A stretch of DNA of 64,000 nucleotides. Origin: an uncultured Kordiimonas sp. Its GTDB lineage: Bacteria > Pseudomonadota > Alphaproteobacteria > Sphingomonadales > Kordiimonadaceae. Positions 35,638-43,833 of this stretch are shown here, piece after piece; the first letter of the stretch is position 1, and each line of letters begins with the position of its first letter. The DNA is taken from assembly GCA_947500295.1 (NCBI GenBank), contig CANMRM010000007.1, positions 1 through 64,000 on the forward strand, written 5' to 3'. The notes under the pieces are model-generated. The model saw only the letters and a list, made by a program, of their open reading frames with translations. It ran no database searches and was not told the DNA's origin. A program made the translations under genes and the position numbers.

Positions 35638-35951
35638 TCTAATTTCCTGTGCCGAAACTGTGCTCATAGGCCTAGCAAGGAACGCCTGGCGTTAAAAGGC
35701 CTTTATTTGCCTCGCAGGTTTTCACGGTGAGGCTGCCCGTCGTTGGCTGTGATTATAGCGTTTTCGATGACGGTTTCGTGAAAGGAATACACCTCTCGTT
35801 TAAGGGTTTAGCAGAAAGTCGCAGGGAGCCATCGACTGGTCGAGCAATGCTTCAGTTTCACCCGCTGCGCACCCATGTTGAATGAGCAGTCGGCACAAAA
35901 TGACCGGCTGGCAATCAAAATCAGCGACAGAACGTTAGCGAGGAGAAAATC

Positions 35952-36473
35952 ATGAGAAACGTTCAATCCCCAACTCCCCATGGTCAATCAGGTTCTTTGA
36001 AGGCGTCACTTGCCTCTTTGGCTCTGATCGGAACATTTGCCTTTGCCGGAGCGGCGCAGGCAGATCAGGACATCAGTTTGAAGTCCTGGGCTAAACAAGC
36101 AGATCAATCGGTTGATGACGTGATGCGCTATCCGTCATTTGCGATGAAGCGTGGCTATTCAGGCCGCTCGGTTTTCCATGTCACTGTCGACCGCGAGGGC
36201 AATGTTCTCGAGAGCGAGCTCGTCGATAGCACTGGCGATGTCAGCCTAAGGAGCGCGGCCAGCCGTGTTGTAAAGCGTGCAGAGTTTCCTGCGTTGCCTG
36301 CAAGCTATGATGAAGACCAGCTTCGATTTAGCCTGCGGCTGAATTACATCATTGCAGGCTCGCCAGCCAAGGCGCGCGCTCTGATGCGAGATGCTGAGGT
36401 TCGCAGTGAAGAAATTTCTTCGGGCACACCGGTCGCTGGCCGGATCAGCATCCTGTCTGCGTCTGCGGATTGA
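35952..36473 (+). CDS. Secreted TonB C-terminal domain-like protein
   Basis: 173 residues with an extended N-region before a signal peptide (SLASLALIGTFAFAGAAQA). The mature part has the TonB C-terminal pattern: YPSFAMKRGYSGRSVFHVTVDREGNVLESELVDSTGD...LRSAASRVVKRAEFPALPA. There is no N-terminal anchor helix followed by a Pro-rich spacer, so it is not a standard energy transducer; these isolated domains often act as periplasmic binding modules. The ATG follows GAGGAG. A perfect terminator follows. Confidence 0.83.
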   Translation: MRNVQSPTPHGQSGSLKASLASLALIGTFAFAGAAQADQDISLKSWAKQADQSVDDVMRYPSFAMKRGYSGRSVFHVTVDREGNVLESELVDSTGDVSLRSAASRVVKRAEFPALPASYDEDQLRFSLRLNYIIAGSPAKARALMRDAEVRSEEISSGTPVAGRISILSASAD

Positions 36474-36503
36474 TAGCAGCCGGTCGCGACAGAACGTAAC
36501 CAT

Positions 36504-36534
36504 AAAAAAGAGGTGCCTCGGCACCTCTTTTTTT
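36504..36534. terminator. Bidirectional terminator
   Basis: AAAAAAGAGGTGCC and GGCACCTCTTTTTT form a 14-bp perfect stem with loop TC. It lies between the TonB-like gene and the stop of the convergent CoxE-like gene and fits both strands. Confidence 0.93.
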
Positions 36535-37708
36535 AGCGCCTCAATTCTTTCATGGCGCTGTCGATCCCGGATAGCGTGAGCGGGAACATCTTGTCATGCA
36601 TCAGGGTTTTCATAATTTGAATTGATTGACTGTAACGCCAATGATCTTCCGGTATTGGATTTAGCCAGACGGCCCGGTTGTAGATGTTGGTTACCCTGTT
36701 CATCCATACTTCGCCGGATTCTTCGTTCCAGTGCTCGACCGAGCCGCCGGGGTAGGTGATTTCGTAGGGACTCATTGAGGCGTCCCCAATGAAGATCACT
36801 TTGTAATCGTGCGGGTATGTGTGCAGGACGTCCATCGTAGATTTGAAATCATTGTGCCGCCTGCTGTTATCCTTCCAGACCCGCTCATAAAGGCAGTTGT
36901 GGAAATAAAAGAATTCCAGGTGCTTGAACTCGCTGCTGGCGGCTGAAAACAATTCTTCACAGACCTTGATGTGTGGGTCCATGGAGCCGCCAACGTCGAA
37001 GAATAGCAGTAGTTTCACCGCATTATGCCGCTCTGGTATCATCTTGATATCAAGGTAACCATTGTGAGCGGTCGCTTGAATGGTGCCGTCCAGGTCCAGT
37101 TCGGTTGCTTCGCCCTCCCGGGCAAATTGACGGAGTTTTCGCAGCGCAATTTTGATGTTGCGGGTGCCGAGTTCAACGCTGTCATCCAAATTCTTGTATT
37201 CGCGCTTGTCCCAGACTTTCAGGGCACGGCCATGGCGGCCTTTGTCCTGGCCAATACGAACGCCTTCAGGATTGTAACCATATGCGCCAAAGGGACTTTT
37301 TCCGGCAGTTCCGATCCATTTATTGCCACCTTGGTGTCGTTTCTCTTGTTCTTCCAGACGTTTCTTGAGCGTTTCCATGATCTCATCCCAGTCTCCCAGG
37401 GACTTGATTTTTTCCATCTCTTCTTTACTCAAATACAGTTCTGCAAGCTTCTCAAGCCACTCTTTGGGAATGTCGACAGTTTCATCGTCGCCAATAAATT
37501 CGATGCCTTCAAAGACTTTGCCAAACACACGGTCAAACTTGTCGAGGTTGGCTTCGTCTTTTACGAATGTGGAACGGGAAAGATAATAGAAGTCGTCCAC
37601 GCTATAGTCAGCGCAGCCGGCCTGCATCGCTTCCATCAGCGTCAAATACTCTTTGATGCTGACGGGAATTCCGTTGTCTTTCAGCGCATAGAAAAAATTG
37701 GTGAACAT
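36533..37708 (-). CDS. CoxE-like von Willebrand factor A protein
   Basis: 391 residues. The N-terminal half is charged and helical. A vWA domain begins near residue 230 with LLLFFDVGGSMDPHI, where the metal-binding MIDAS reads D-x-G-x-S rather than the usual D-x-S-x-S. VIFIGDASMSPYE provides the third metal ligand region. These CoxE-type proteins act with MoxR ATPases as chaperones for metal-cofactor insertion or complex assembly; the client here is unknown. It lies 15 bases downstream of the MoxR gene. Confidence 0.88.
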   Translation of the reverse strand: MFTNFFYALKDNGIPVSIKEYLTLMEAMQAGCADYSVDDFYYLSRSTFVKDEANLDKFDRVFGKVFEGIEFIGDDETVDIPKEWLEKLAELYLSKEEMEKIKSLGDWDEIMETLKKRLEEQEKRHQGGNKWIGTAGKSPFGAYGYNPEGVRIGQDKGRHGRALKVWDKREYKNLDDSVELGTRNIKIALRKLRQFAREGEATELDLDGTIQATAHNGYLDIKMIPERHNAVKLLLFFDVGGSMDPHIKVCEELFSAASSEFKHLEFFYFHNCLYERVWKDNSRRHNDFKSTMDVLHTYPHDYKVIFIGDASMSPYEITYPGGSVEHWNEESGEVWMNRVTNIYNRAVWLNPIPEDHWRYSQSIQIMKTLMHDKMFPLTLSGIDSAMKELRR

Positions 37709-37723
37709 GGCCTGAACCTGATT

Positions 37724-38569
37724 CTAGACGGATTTACGCCGGTTCATGAAGGCGAGCCTCTCAAACAGATGTACATCTTGTTCGTTTTTCAGGAGCGCAC
37801 CATGTAGCGGAGGAATAAGGCTGTTTGGGTCCTTTGATTTCAGGACTTCCTCCGGCAGTTCTTCAGCCAATAATAGCTTCAGCCAATCAAGCAGTTCACT
37901 GGTTGACGGCTTTTTCTTCAGGCCCGGAACTTCACGAATTTCGAAAAATATGTTGAGGGCATCTTTGACCAGCTTATTCGAGATGTCTGGGTAATGCACA
38001 TCGATAATTTCTTTCATTGTATCTTCATCAGGGAACTTGATGAAGTGAAAGAAGCAGCGGCGCAAAAAGGCGTCCGGGAGTTCTTTTTCATTATTCGATG
38101 TGATGATGACGATCGGGCGGTTGACCGCTTTGACGGTTTCGCCGGTTTCATAAACATGAAACTCCATACGGTCCAACTCAAGCAAAAGGTCGTTCGGAAA
38201 TTCAATGTCTGCCTTGTCAATCTCGTCGATCAGGAGTATCGGCGCTTTTTCGCTGGTGAAAGCTTCCCACAATTTACCCTTCTTGATGTAATTGCGGATG
38301 TCCTTGACCTTTTCGTCGCCAAGTTGGCTGTCGCGGAGGCGCGAAACCGCGTCATATTCATAGAGGCCTTGCTGTGCCTTTGTCGTCGATTTGATGTGCC
38401 ATTCGATCAGGTCGGTGCCGAACGCGTCGGCAACTTCCTGGGCCAGAACGGTTTTGCCAGTGCCTGGCTCACCTTTAATGAGAAGGGGGCGGCGCAGTGT
38501 GGCTGCTGCATTTACGGCAACTTTAAGGTCTTCAGTTGCCACATAATTTTCGGTGCCTGCAAACTGCAT
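37724..38569 (-). CDS. MoxR-family AAA+ ATPase
   Basis: 281 residues. Walker A is GEPGTGKT at 33-40, Walker B LLIDEIDKAD, sensor 1 VIITSNNEKELPDAFLRRCFF containing the arginine-finger region. It matches the MoxR subgroup that pairs with CoxE-type vWA proteins. ATP hydrolysis would power maturation of a partner complex. It is first of the two-gene set. The ~215 bases to flaG contain only inverted repeats (for example GTGCCA/TGGCAC at 38739-38752) without T tracts. Confidence 0.92.
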   Translation of the reverse strand: MQFAGTENYVATEDLKVAVNAAATLRRPLLIKGEPGTGKTVLAQEVADAFGTDLIEWHIKSTTKAQQGLYEYDAVSRLRDSQLGDEKVKDIRNYIKKGKLWEAFTSEKAPILLIDEIDKADIEFPNDLLLELDRMEFHVYETGETVKAVNRPIVIITSNNEKELPDAFLRRCFFHFIKFPDEDTMKEIIDVHYPDISNKLVKDALNIFFEIREVPGLKKKPSTSELLDWLKLLLAEELPEEVLKSKDPNSLIPPLHGALLKNEQDVHLFERLAFMNRRKSV

Positions 38570-38786
38570 GAACGGGATACTCCTGCAACAATATTCGAAT
38601 TAGGCACAACATAGGGCAAAGCCACGGCATTTCCACCAATTAGATAATGAAGTTGTTACTGGATAAACAATTGCAATTGGGCAAGCAAAAATACCTCGCT
38701 TCGCAGCCCCAGAATTGGCGCACAAAGCAAGTGATCCTGTGCCAGGTGGCACTGGCCCTTTAAGGCCGCAGTCTTAGGCCTGCAGC

Positions 38787-39200
38787 CTAAATGGTGTCGT
38801 CCAGCAAAAGCCCCTCAAGACCTCTGTAATAAGACAGAAACTTGAGGATGTTTTCCGGCGGAAACTGCCGGATTACTTCGCCTGATTCATCGTCGACGCT
38901 ATAATATACAAACCGCCCGGTCTCATCGTCCTTGTCGATACGCAGACGCGTGTTGGGGATCTGTTCGACTTCAGGAATAAAGTCTTCCAGAACCTCAGCT
39001 GCCTGCTCGAAAGGATCCTTGGCTACTTGAGGGATTGTCCCATCTGAGCCAGAACCTGTCGGTTGCACAATAGTGCCTTCTGTTGGCGTAGCCGCCTTGG
39101 TCGTTCCGCGTTCAACGCTGTCTGACCCTGGGCTACGCGAGGTAGTGGTTTTCAGGTTTACAACCTGAGCACCGCTGCCGCTGCTACCAATTTCAGTCAT
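38787..39200 (-). CDS. flaG: FlaG-family flagellar protein
   Basis: 137 residues: a Ser/Thr/Gly-rich disordered N-terminus (~65 residues), then a FlaG domain RLRIDKDDETGRFVYYSVDDESGEVIRQFPPENILKFLSYY. FlaG influences filament length or assembly. It lies 150 bases downstream of a flagellin with no sigma-54 match of its own, so it is probably transcribed with that flagellin. Confidence 0.88.
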   Translation of the reverse strand: MTEIGSSGSGAQVVNLKTTTSRSPGSDSVERGTTKAATPTEGTIVQPTGSGSDGTIPQVAKDPFEQAAEVLEDFIPEVEQIPNTRLRIDKDDETGRFVYYSVDDESGEVIRQFPPENILKFLSYYRGLEGLLLDDTI

Positions 39201-39349
39201 CGTTCCACTCCGAACGTGTTCTTCTGATCCGCGTCAATTGATGCTCGAAAGGAGCAACTAACTACTCAGTACAGATACAGACGCGATCAACTAGAGTTCC
39301 GATCGTCAGGATCTGAGTGAGCCCTCAGGGAGCTCACCCAGAATCGTTC

Positions 39350-40177
39350 TTATCGGAAGAGCCCGAGAACTGTCGAAGGTGCCTGATTGGCAATCGACAG
39401 TGCTTGTAAACCAAGCTGCTGACGTACCTGCAAGGCCTGCAGATTTGCAGACTCACTCGCGAGGTCGGCGTCAACCAGGTTACCAATACCCACTTCGAGG
39501 GCATCAGACAGCTGACTCACAAATGTTCCTTGTAGATCCAGGCGCGATGCTCCTGAACCAAGTTCGGAAAGGGCTGTATTCACGTTCGCAATCGAAGACT
39601 CGATATTGTCCACCGCTGCAGACGCTGCTGCTGCGGTTCCAATGCCTTGACTGGCGGTAATCGTTACGTTTGCGCCACCAAGAGACAGATCCTGCGCGGC
39701 AACCGTAATCGTGTTGCTGCCAGTGTCGTTGGTAATAGCCGTTACAGCGTCGCCGCCGCTTTCCACAACGTTTGTACCATTGAATTCAGCGTTAGAAACG
39801 ATCGAAGTGATCTGATCCCGAAGCTGACCAAAGTCATTGTTGAGGGAGTTACGGCTGGCCGTATCCAGACCAGAGTCTTTTGCGGCAACCGCTTTTTCCT
39901 TCAGCTCAATGAGCAGGTCAGAAACAGCTTCGCCCGCGGCGATAGCCACGTCGATAGTAGACTGAGAACGATCAAGTGAAGACTTAACCGCATTCAGGCC
40001 AGCAACGTCGCCCCGAAGAGTTTGGGCAATGGCAAATGTTGCAGCATCATCTTTCGCTGATGCAACTCTCAAACCCGTATTAATACGGTTTTGAACAGTA
40101 CCAAGGTCACTGGTAGTTTTGTTGAGGTTTTGCAGGGCTGCAAACGCACCTGCATTGGTGTTTACCGAAAAAGCCAT
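39350..40177 (-). CDS. Flagellin, tandem copy 1
   Basis: 275 residues made of the conserved D0/D1 N-terminal (MAFSVNTNAGAFAALQNLNK...INTGLRVASAKDDAA) and C-terminal (VDADLASESANLQALQVRQQLGLQALSIANQ) helices, with only a short centre. That is the compact alphaproteobacterial type (Caulobacter flagellins are ~273). It is exported through the flagellar type III system and polymerises into the filament. Ser/Thr residues in the centre (NDTGSNTITV, TITASQ) are candidate pseudaminylation sites. It is nearly identical to copy 3. The sigma-54 promoter and leader hairpins are listed separately. Confidence 0.97.
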   Translation of the reverse strand: MAFSVNTNAGAFAALQNLNKTTSDLGTVQNRINTGLRVASAKDDAATFAIAQTLRGDVAGLNAVKSSLDRSQSTIDVAIAAGEAVSDLLIELKEKAVAAKDSGLDTASRNSLNNDFGQLRDQITSIVSNAEFNGTNVVESGGDAVTAITNDTGSNTITVAAQDLSLGGANVTITASQGIGTAAAASAAVDNIESSIANVNTALSELGSGASRLDLQGTFVSQLSDALEVGIGNLVDADLASESANLQALQVRQQLGLQALSIANQAPSTVLGLFR

Positions 40178-40184
40178 TTTGCTT

Positions 40185-40236
40185 CTCCTTTTTGGAGTTT
40201 ATATCGAGCTTTTTGCTCGCAGGGACTTTTTGTCCC
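40185..40236 (-). promoter_or_regulatory. Flagellin copy 1 mRNA leader with three A5-loop hairpins
   Basis: Reading the mRNA from the predicted +1 (about 40237): GGGAC-AAAAA-GTCCC, then CGAGC-AAAAA-GCTCG, then CTCC-AAAAA-GGAG. The GGAG arm is the Shine-Dalgarno (AAGGAG, 7-8 bases before ATG). All three stems are perfect and all loops are AAAAA. Architecture shared with copies 2 and 3; see findings. Confidence 0.7.
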
Positions 40237-40247
40237 GAAAGCATATC

Positions 40248-40263
40248 TGCAATATCGGTGCCA
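40248..40263 (-). promoter_or_regulatory. Sigma-54 promoter of flagellin copy 1
   Basis: TGGCACCGATATTGCA on the minus strand matches TGGCAC-N5-TTGCA exactly, with the -24 GG and -12 GC properly spaced. It lies 71 bases before the ATG. Confidence 0.88.
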
Positions 40264-40402
40264 ATGCCGGCAAATGTTACCGATTTCATAAGTCTTTGAA
40301 ATATATAATTAAAAAAATTAGAACAGTGTATTCTGCAATCGAACAATATAGGCAGAATTTGCCGGGCAGGCAGAAGTAACCTACCGGATTGAGTGAAAGT
40401 GG

Positions 40403-40434
40403 GAAAAAATTGCCGGTGGGCCGGAGCCCACCGG
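40403..40434 (-). terminator. Terminator of flagellin copy 2
   Basis: On the minus strand CCGGTGGGC pairs with GCCCACCGG around TCCG and is followed by CAATTTTTT. It starts 8 bases after the stop codon. Confidence 0.85.
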
Positions 40435-40442
40435 GCGAATGT

Positions 40443-41270
40443 TTACTGGAATAACCCTGTAACTGCTTGCGGCGCCTGGTTGGCAATGGACAAGGCCTGA
40501 AGGCCCAGCTGTTGCTTAACCTGAAGCGCCTGCAGATTGGCAGACTCTTTGGCGAGATCTGCATCAACAAGGTTTCCAATACCCACTTCGATCGCGTCAC
40601 GAAGACGCTCGACGAACTGAGCCTGCAATTCCAACCGGTTTGCACCAGACCCCAATCGTGACAATGATGTGTTCACGTTTGCGATTGATGACTCGATGTT
40701 TGCTACTGCGGCTGATGCGCCAGCGGCCGTCCCGATCGATTGTGTAGAGGTAATCGTAACATTTCCGCCTCCCAACGATAGATCCTGTGCAGCAATAGTA
40801 ATTGTATTGCTGCCGTCATCGTTGGTAATGGCGGTGATGGCATCGCCACCATTTTCCACTACGTTGGTGCCATTGAATTCTGCATTCTGCACAATCGAGG
40901 TGATTTGGTTCCTCAGTTGAGTGAAATCATTGTTCAATGACGTCCGGCTTGCTGTATCCAGACCACCGTCTTTCGCAGCTACAGCCTTTTCTTTCATTTC
41001 GATGAGAAGGTCCGACACAGCTTCACCCGCGGCAATTGCTACATCAATGGACGACAAAGCACGATCAATGGAGCTCGTCGCGGCACGAATACCGGATACG
41101 TCAGCCCTCAATGTTTGTGCGATAGCAAAAATTGCACTGTTGTCTTTTGATGAAGCCACACTGAGCCCCGTGTTAATTGCAGTTTGCACTTTTTCCAGTT
41201 GCCCAGATGTTCGGTTCAGGTTTTGAAGCGCGTCCAGAGCTGCTGCATTTGTGTTCACTGAAAAAGTCAT
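40443..41270 (-). CDS. Flagellin, tandem copy 2
   Basis: 275 residues of the same compact D0/D1 type (MTFSVNTNAAALDALQNLNR... and ...LGLQALSIANQAPQAVTGLFQ). It is less like copies 1 and 3 than they are to each other: QLEKVQTAINTGLSVASSKDNSA, and VERLRDAIEVGIGN near the C-terminus. Multiple flagellins usually occupy different segments of the filament. Its leader has two of the conserved hairpins and its own sigma-54 promoter and terminator. Confidence 0.97.
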   Translation of the reverse strand: MTFSVNTNAAALDALQNLNRTSGQLEKVQTAINTGLSVASSKDNSAIFAIAQTLRADVSGIRAATSSIDRALSSIDVAIAAGEAVSDLLIEMKEKAVAAKDGGLDTASRTSLNNDFTQLRNQITSIVQNAEFNGTNVVENGGDAITAITNDDGSNTITIAAQDLSLGGGNVTITSTQSIGTAAGASAAVANIESSIANVNTSLSRLGSGANRLELQAQFVERLRDAIEVGIGNLVDADLAKESANLQALQVKQQLGLQALSIANQAPQAVTGLFQ

Positions 41271-41276
41271 GTGTCG

Positions 41277-41313
41277 TCTCCTTTTGAGAATGTAAATTTG
41301 AGCCTTTCTGCTC
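41277..41313 (-). promoter_or_regulatory. Flagellin copy 2 mRNA leader hairpins
   Basis: In mRNA order: GAGC-AGAAAG-GCTC (41313-41300), then TCTC-AAAAG-GAGA (41289-41277), whose GAGA arm is part of the GGAG Shine-Dalgarno. Same layout as copies 1 and 3, with one hairpin fewer. Confidence 0.6.
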
Positions 41314-41327
41314 TCGAAGACGTTAAG

Positions 41328-41343
41328 CGCAAGGACTGTGCCA
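41328..41343 (-). promoter_or_regulatory. Sigma-54 promoter of flagellin copy 2
   Basis: TGGCACAGTCCTTGCG on the minus strand; -24 GG and -12 GC are in register and TTGC is present. It lies 58 bases before the ATG. Confidence 0.87.
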
Positions 41344-41493
41344 CGGTAAGTTATTGAAAAATATGAATAATTATTGAGGTGTGCAGGAGGTCGGCAACTA
41401 AAGCTCAGAACAAGCGGAAATTAATGCCACCCTAAAGGCGAAATCTGCCGACTGAATCCTGGAACGAACCAGCGACGATAGTTAGATCGAGAT

Positions 41494-41519
41494 AAAAAAA
41501 AGGGCCCCGAAGGGCCCTT
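41494..41519 (-). terminator. Terminator of flagellin copy 3
   Basis: On the minus strand AAGGGCCC pairs with GGGCCCTT around TTCG, then a run of eight Ts. About 26 bases after the stop. Confidence 0.93.
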
Positions 41520-41544
41520 AAAGGTGTGATCCCAAAGGAACCAC

Positions 41545-42372
41545 TTACCGGAATAGTGAAAGTACTGTACTTGGTGCCTGGTTGGCGATCGACAGAGCCT
41601 GGAGGCCAAGCTGCTGTTTCACCTGCAGGGACTGCAAGTCAGCACTTGCTTGTGCAAGGTCCGCGTCCACAAGGTTACCAATACCCACTTCAATCGCATC
41701 CGAGAGCTGGCCAACAAATGTTGCCTGCAGTTCAAGTCGGGATGCGCCTGAACCAAGCTCGGATAGAGAGGTGTTCACGTTGGCAATCGAGGACTCGATG
41801 TTGTCCACAGCTGCGGATGCAGCAGCAGCAGTAGCGATTCCCTGAGTTGCGGTAATTGTGACATTGCCGCCGCCCAATGAGAGGTCCTGTGCTGCAACGG
41901 TGATTGTGTTGCTACCGGTATCATTGGTGATAGCCGTGATAGCATCGCCGCCATTTTCCACAACATTGGTACCATTGAACTCGGCATTTTGGACGATAGA
42001 GGTGATCTGATCGCGCAGCTGGCCGAAGTCATTGTTGAGCGAGTTCCGGCTGGCAGTGTCCAGGCCAGTATCTTTCGCTGCAACAGCTTTTTCTTTGAGC
42101 TCGATCAAAAGGTCCGAAACCGCTTCGCCGGCGGCGATGGCTACGTCGATAGACGAGTTGGCGCGATCCAGTGATGACTTCACGGCATTAAGGCCGGCAA
42201 CGTCACCGCGCAATGTTTGCGCAATAGCGAAGGTAGCAGCATCATCTTTTGCAGACGATACTTTCAAACCCGTGTTAATCTGGGTTTGGATCGTATTAAG
42301 GTCCCGGGTGGTTGCGTTGAGGTTTTGCAGGGCTGCAAACGCACCTGCATTGGTGTTTACAGAAAACGCCAT
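41545..42372 (-). CDS. Flagellin, tandem copy 3
   Basis: 275 residues, nearly the same as copy 1 (MAFSVNTNAGAFAALQNLNA...). I start at 42372, where the flagellin N-terminus and the GGAG ribosome site sit; the frame opens 30 codons upstream, across the leader hairpins. It is the upstream member of the three-flagellin array, downstream of flbT-flaF. It carries its own sigma-54 promoter, leader and terminator, so it is an independent transcription unit. Confidence 0.97.
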   Translation of the reverse strand: MAFSVNTNAGAFAALQNLNATTRDLNTIQTQINTGLKVSSAKDDAATFAIAQTLRGDVAGLNAVKSSLDRANSSIDVAIAAGEAVSDLLIELKEKAVAAKDTGLDTASRNSLNNDFGQLRDQITSIVQNAEFNGTNVVENGGDAITAITNDTGSNTITVAAQDLSLGGGNVTITATQGIATAAAASAAVDNIESSIANVNTSLSELGSGASRLELQATFVGQLSDAIEVGIGNLVDADLAQASADLQSLQVKQQLGLQALSIANQAPSTVLSLFR

Positions 42373-42379
42373 TGATGTA

Positions 42380-42434
42380 TCTCCATTCTGAGAGTTGTTC
42401 AGAGCTTTTTGCTCACGGAGGCCTTTTGCTTCCG
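42380..42434 (-). promoter_or_regulatory. Flagellin copy 3 mRNA leader with three hairpins
   Basis: In mRNA order from the predicted +1 (about 42435): CGGAAGC-AAAAG-GCCTCCG (7 bp, one wobble), GAGC-AAAAA-GCTC, and TCTC-AGAATG-GAGA. The last covers the Shine-Dalgarno. The stem sequences differ from copy 1 while pairing is kept, which looks like compensatory change. Confidence 0.7.
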
Positions 42435-42445
42435 AAGTCTTATCG

Positions 42446-42461
42446 AGCAGGAGGCATGCCA
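42446..42461 (-). promoter_or_regulatory. Sigma-54 promoter of flagellin copy 3
   Basis: TGGCATGCCTCCTGCT on the minus strand: GG and GC in register, TGGCA kept, -12 element CTGCT. It lies 74 bases before the ATG. Confidence 0.78.
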
Positions 42462-42859
42462 ATTTTGCCGACCGGTGCGAGAAAAATTTATAACTTTATG
42501 AAATAAAAGATAAAATTGAACACAATGGCGTTTTGTGATGGGGCGTCGGGGCAAAAGCTGCCTGATGCAGAGTGTCAGTTTTTGCCGGGTAGGGGGCTGG
42601 TTCGGTGGGAAAAATTTGCCTTACTGAGAAAAAATTGCCGACCTGTGGTTCTCTACTTTCCCTTCCTGTGGGCGCGTATAAAGAAATGCGCGAGCCTGGG
42701 ACACTGTTCACCCCATAAGGCATAGTACAGTGATCGGGCAGAGTCCGCTAAAACGCGGGTTTAGTGACTGAAAAATTATGGAAACAGGTCTGGCGGCGGC
42801 GGGACCTAGGCGCGCTTAAAAGGCGTAAAAGGCCCGGTTTCCAATCTATGGCTGGTTTT
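42462..42859. other. Intergenic region between flagellin copy 3 and flaF
   Basis: About 400 bases without a supported gene. Short frames on either strand lack ribosome sites and known motifs. No clear terminator for flaF was found. Confidence 0.5.
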
Positions 42860-43270
42860 TTACAGGGTGGCGTTAACCGGCTGCGGCGCAGGCGCGTCCG
42901 CTTGGGCACCTGCCTGCAATTTTGCCTGGTCAGCCAAGCCTTCCATAATGGTTTTGTTGATGTTGATCAGGCTTTCGATGCTTTCCTGGCCGCGCATCAC
43001 GAGAGAGGAGTGTTTGGATACCCAAATGGAGAGCGAAATAATGCCGGCGCGCAGCCCATCCGGCAATTGATTGCCTTTTGCACCGCAATCGCTGGAGAAT
43101 ACGGACCACATACGGCGGTTCCAGTCCAGTGCGGCAATGGTATCGGACGCTGTAACGGGTTTGTCTTTCACTTCTATCAGCGCATTTGTTACTTGAGCAA
43201 ACAAGCGGTATTCAACCTGGCTGGGCGTTTCAGCTGACGTCTGGGCTTTTTGATAGGCTTGATAAGACAT
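42860..43270 (-). CDS. flaF: Flagellin biosynthesis regulator FlaF
   Basis: 136 residues: MSYQAYQKAQTSAETPSQVEYRLF is the FlaF N-terminal signature, with NRRMWSVFSSDCGAKGNQLP in the centre. In Caulobacter FlaF is a flagellin secretion chaperone and promotes flagellin translation, opposing FlbT. It lies 18 bases downstream of flbT in one operon. The C-terminal ~20 residues (GAQADAPAPQPVNATL) are a disordered tail. Confidence 0.95.
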   Translation of the reverse strand: MSYQAYQKAQTSAETPSQVEYRLFAQVTNALIEVKDKPVTASDTIAALDWNRRMWSVFSSDCGAKGNQLPDGLRAGIISLSIWVSKHSSLVMRGQESIESLININKTIMEGLADQAKLQAGAQADAPAPQPVNATL

Positions 43271-43288
43271 TAAAATTTCCGTTTACCT

Positions 43289-43687
43289 CTAAGTACCTGT
43301 GTCTCCAATGCGGCTCGTTTCAAACTCAATCAGTTTTTTGCAGGTCATCAGCGCTTTATAATAGTTTTTACCCATCACATCGCGGCTGATCTGAACGCAA
43401 TTATTCACCGCCTCCGGGCTGGAGATTGCGCTCATAAACTCGGTCATCCGCAGCACAAACTCTTCATAATATTTGCTGGTGTTACCCTGATCCATATACA
43501 TCAGCATGATCGGAAAATAGATCCGTTTTGCTGGTGAATTCACATCTTCTTCCTGCAAAATGTCCTTTTCTCGTAAGATTGAAGCCTTATTGTGAACGAT
43601 CAGCGTCGTCCGCCGATCAACATTTGCAATTACTGCGCCATTTATCACCAGACGTTCGTCCGGCTTCAAAGAAAGCTTCAGCGCCAT
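43289..43687 (-). CDS. flbT: Flagellin translation repressor FlbT
   Basis: 132 residues. ALKLSLKPDERLVINGAVI at the N-terminus and the following KASILREKDILQEEDVNSPAKRIYFPIMLMYM match FlbT. In Caulobacter FlbT binds the leader of fljK flagellin mRNA and promotes its decay until the hook is finished. It is transcribed from a sigma-54 promoter 121 bases upstream and has a small hairpin (CCGAG/CTCGG, 43698-43715) just before its own GGAGG ribosome site. The structured leaders of the neighbouring flagellins are plausible targets. Confidence 0.96.
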   Translation of the reverse strand: MALKLSLKPDERLVINGAVIANVDRRTTLIVHNKASILREKDILQEEDVNSPAKRIYFPIMLMYMDQGNTSKYYEEFVLRMTEFMSAISSPEAVNNCVQISRDVMGKNYYKALMTCKKLIEFETSRIGDTGT

Positions 43688-43807
43688 ATAATCCTCCCCG
43701 AGAGTTTCAGCTCGGTAATTTCTGCCTTTATCTGGGTGTTTCCAGGCTGCAGATGTGTTCGAGCTTACTGCTGAAATCTTAATTTTCGCTTATATCATAA
43801 GGTGTTT

Positions 43808-43823
43808 TGCAGAAACAGTGCCA
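43808..43823 (-). promoter_or_regulatory. Sigma-54 promoter of flbT-flaF
   Basis: TGGCACTGTTTCTGCA on the minus strand has -24 GG and -12 GC in register. Ten bases away a second sigma-54 match points the other way. Confidence 0.85.
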
Positions 43824-43833
43824 GAATTTTTCT

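Noticed and set aside
37025-37807. 260-codon plus-strand frame antisense to the CoxE and MoxR genes
   Set aside because: Both genes on the other strand have clear motifs; this frame spans their junction and resembles no family.
38739-38790. Two inverted repeats at the end of flaG as a terminator
   Set aside because: Stems are fair, but no T run follows on the minus strand.
42764-43237. 157-codon plus-strand frame under flaF
   Set aside because: FlaF on the minus strand is well supported; the frame is its complement.
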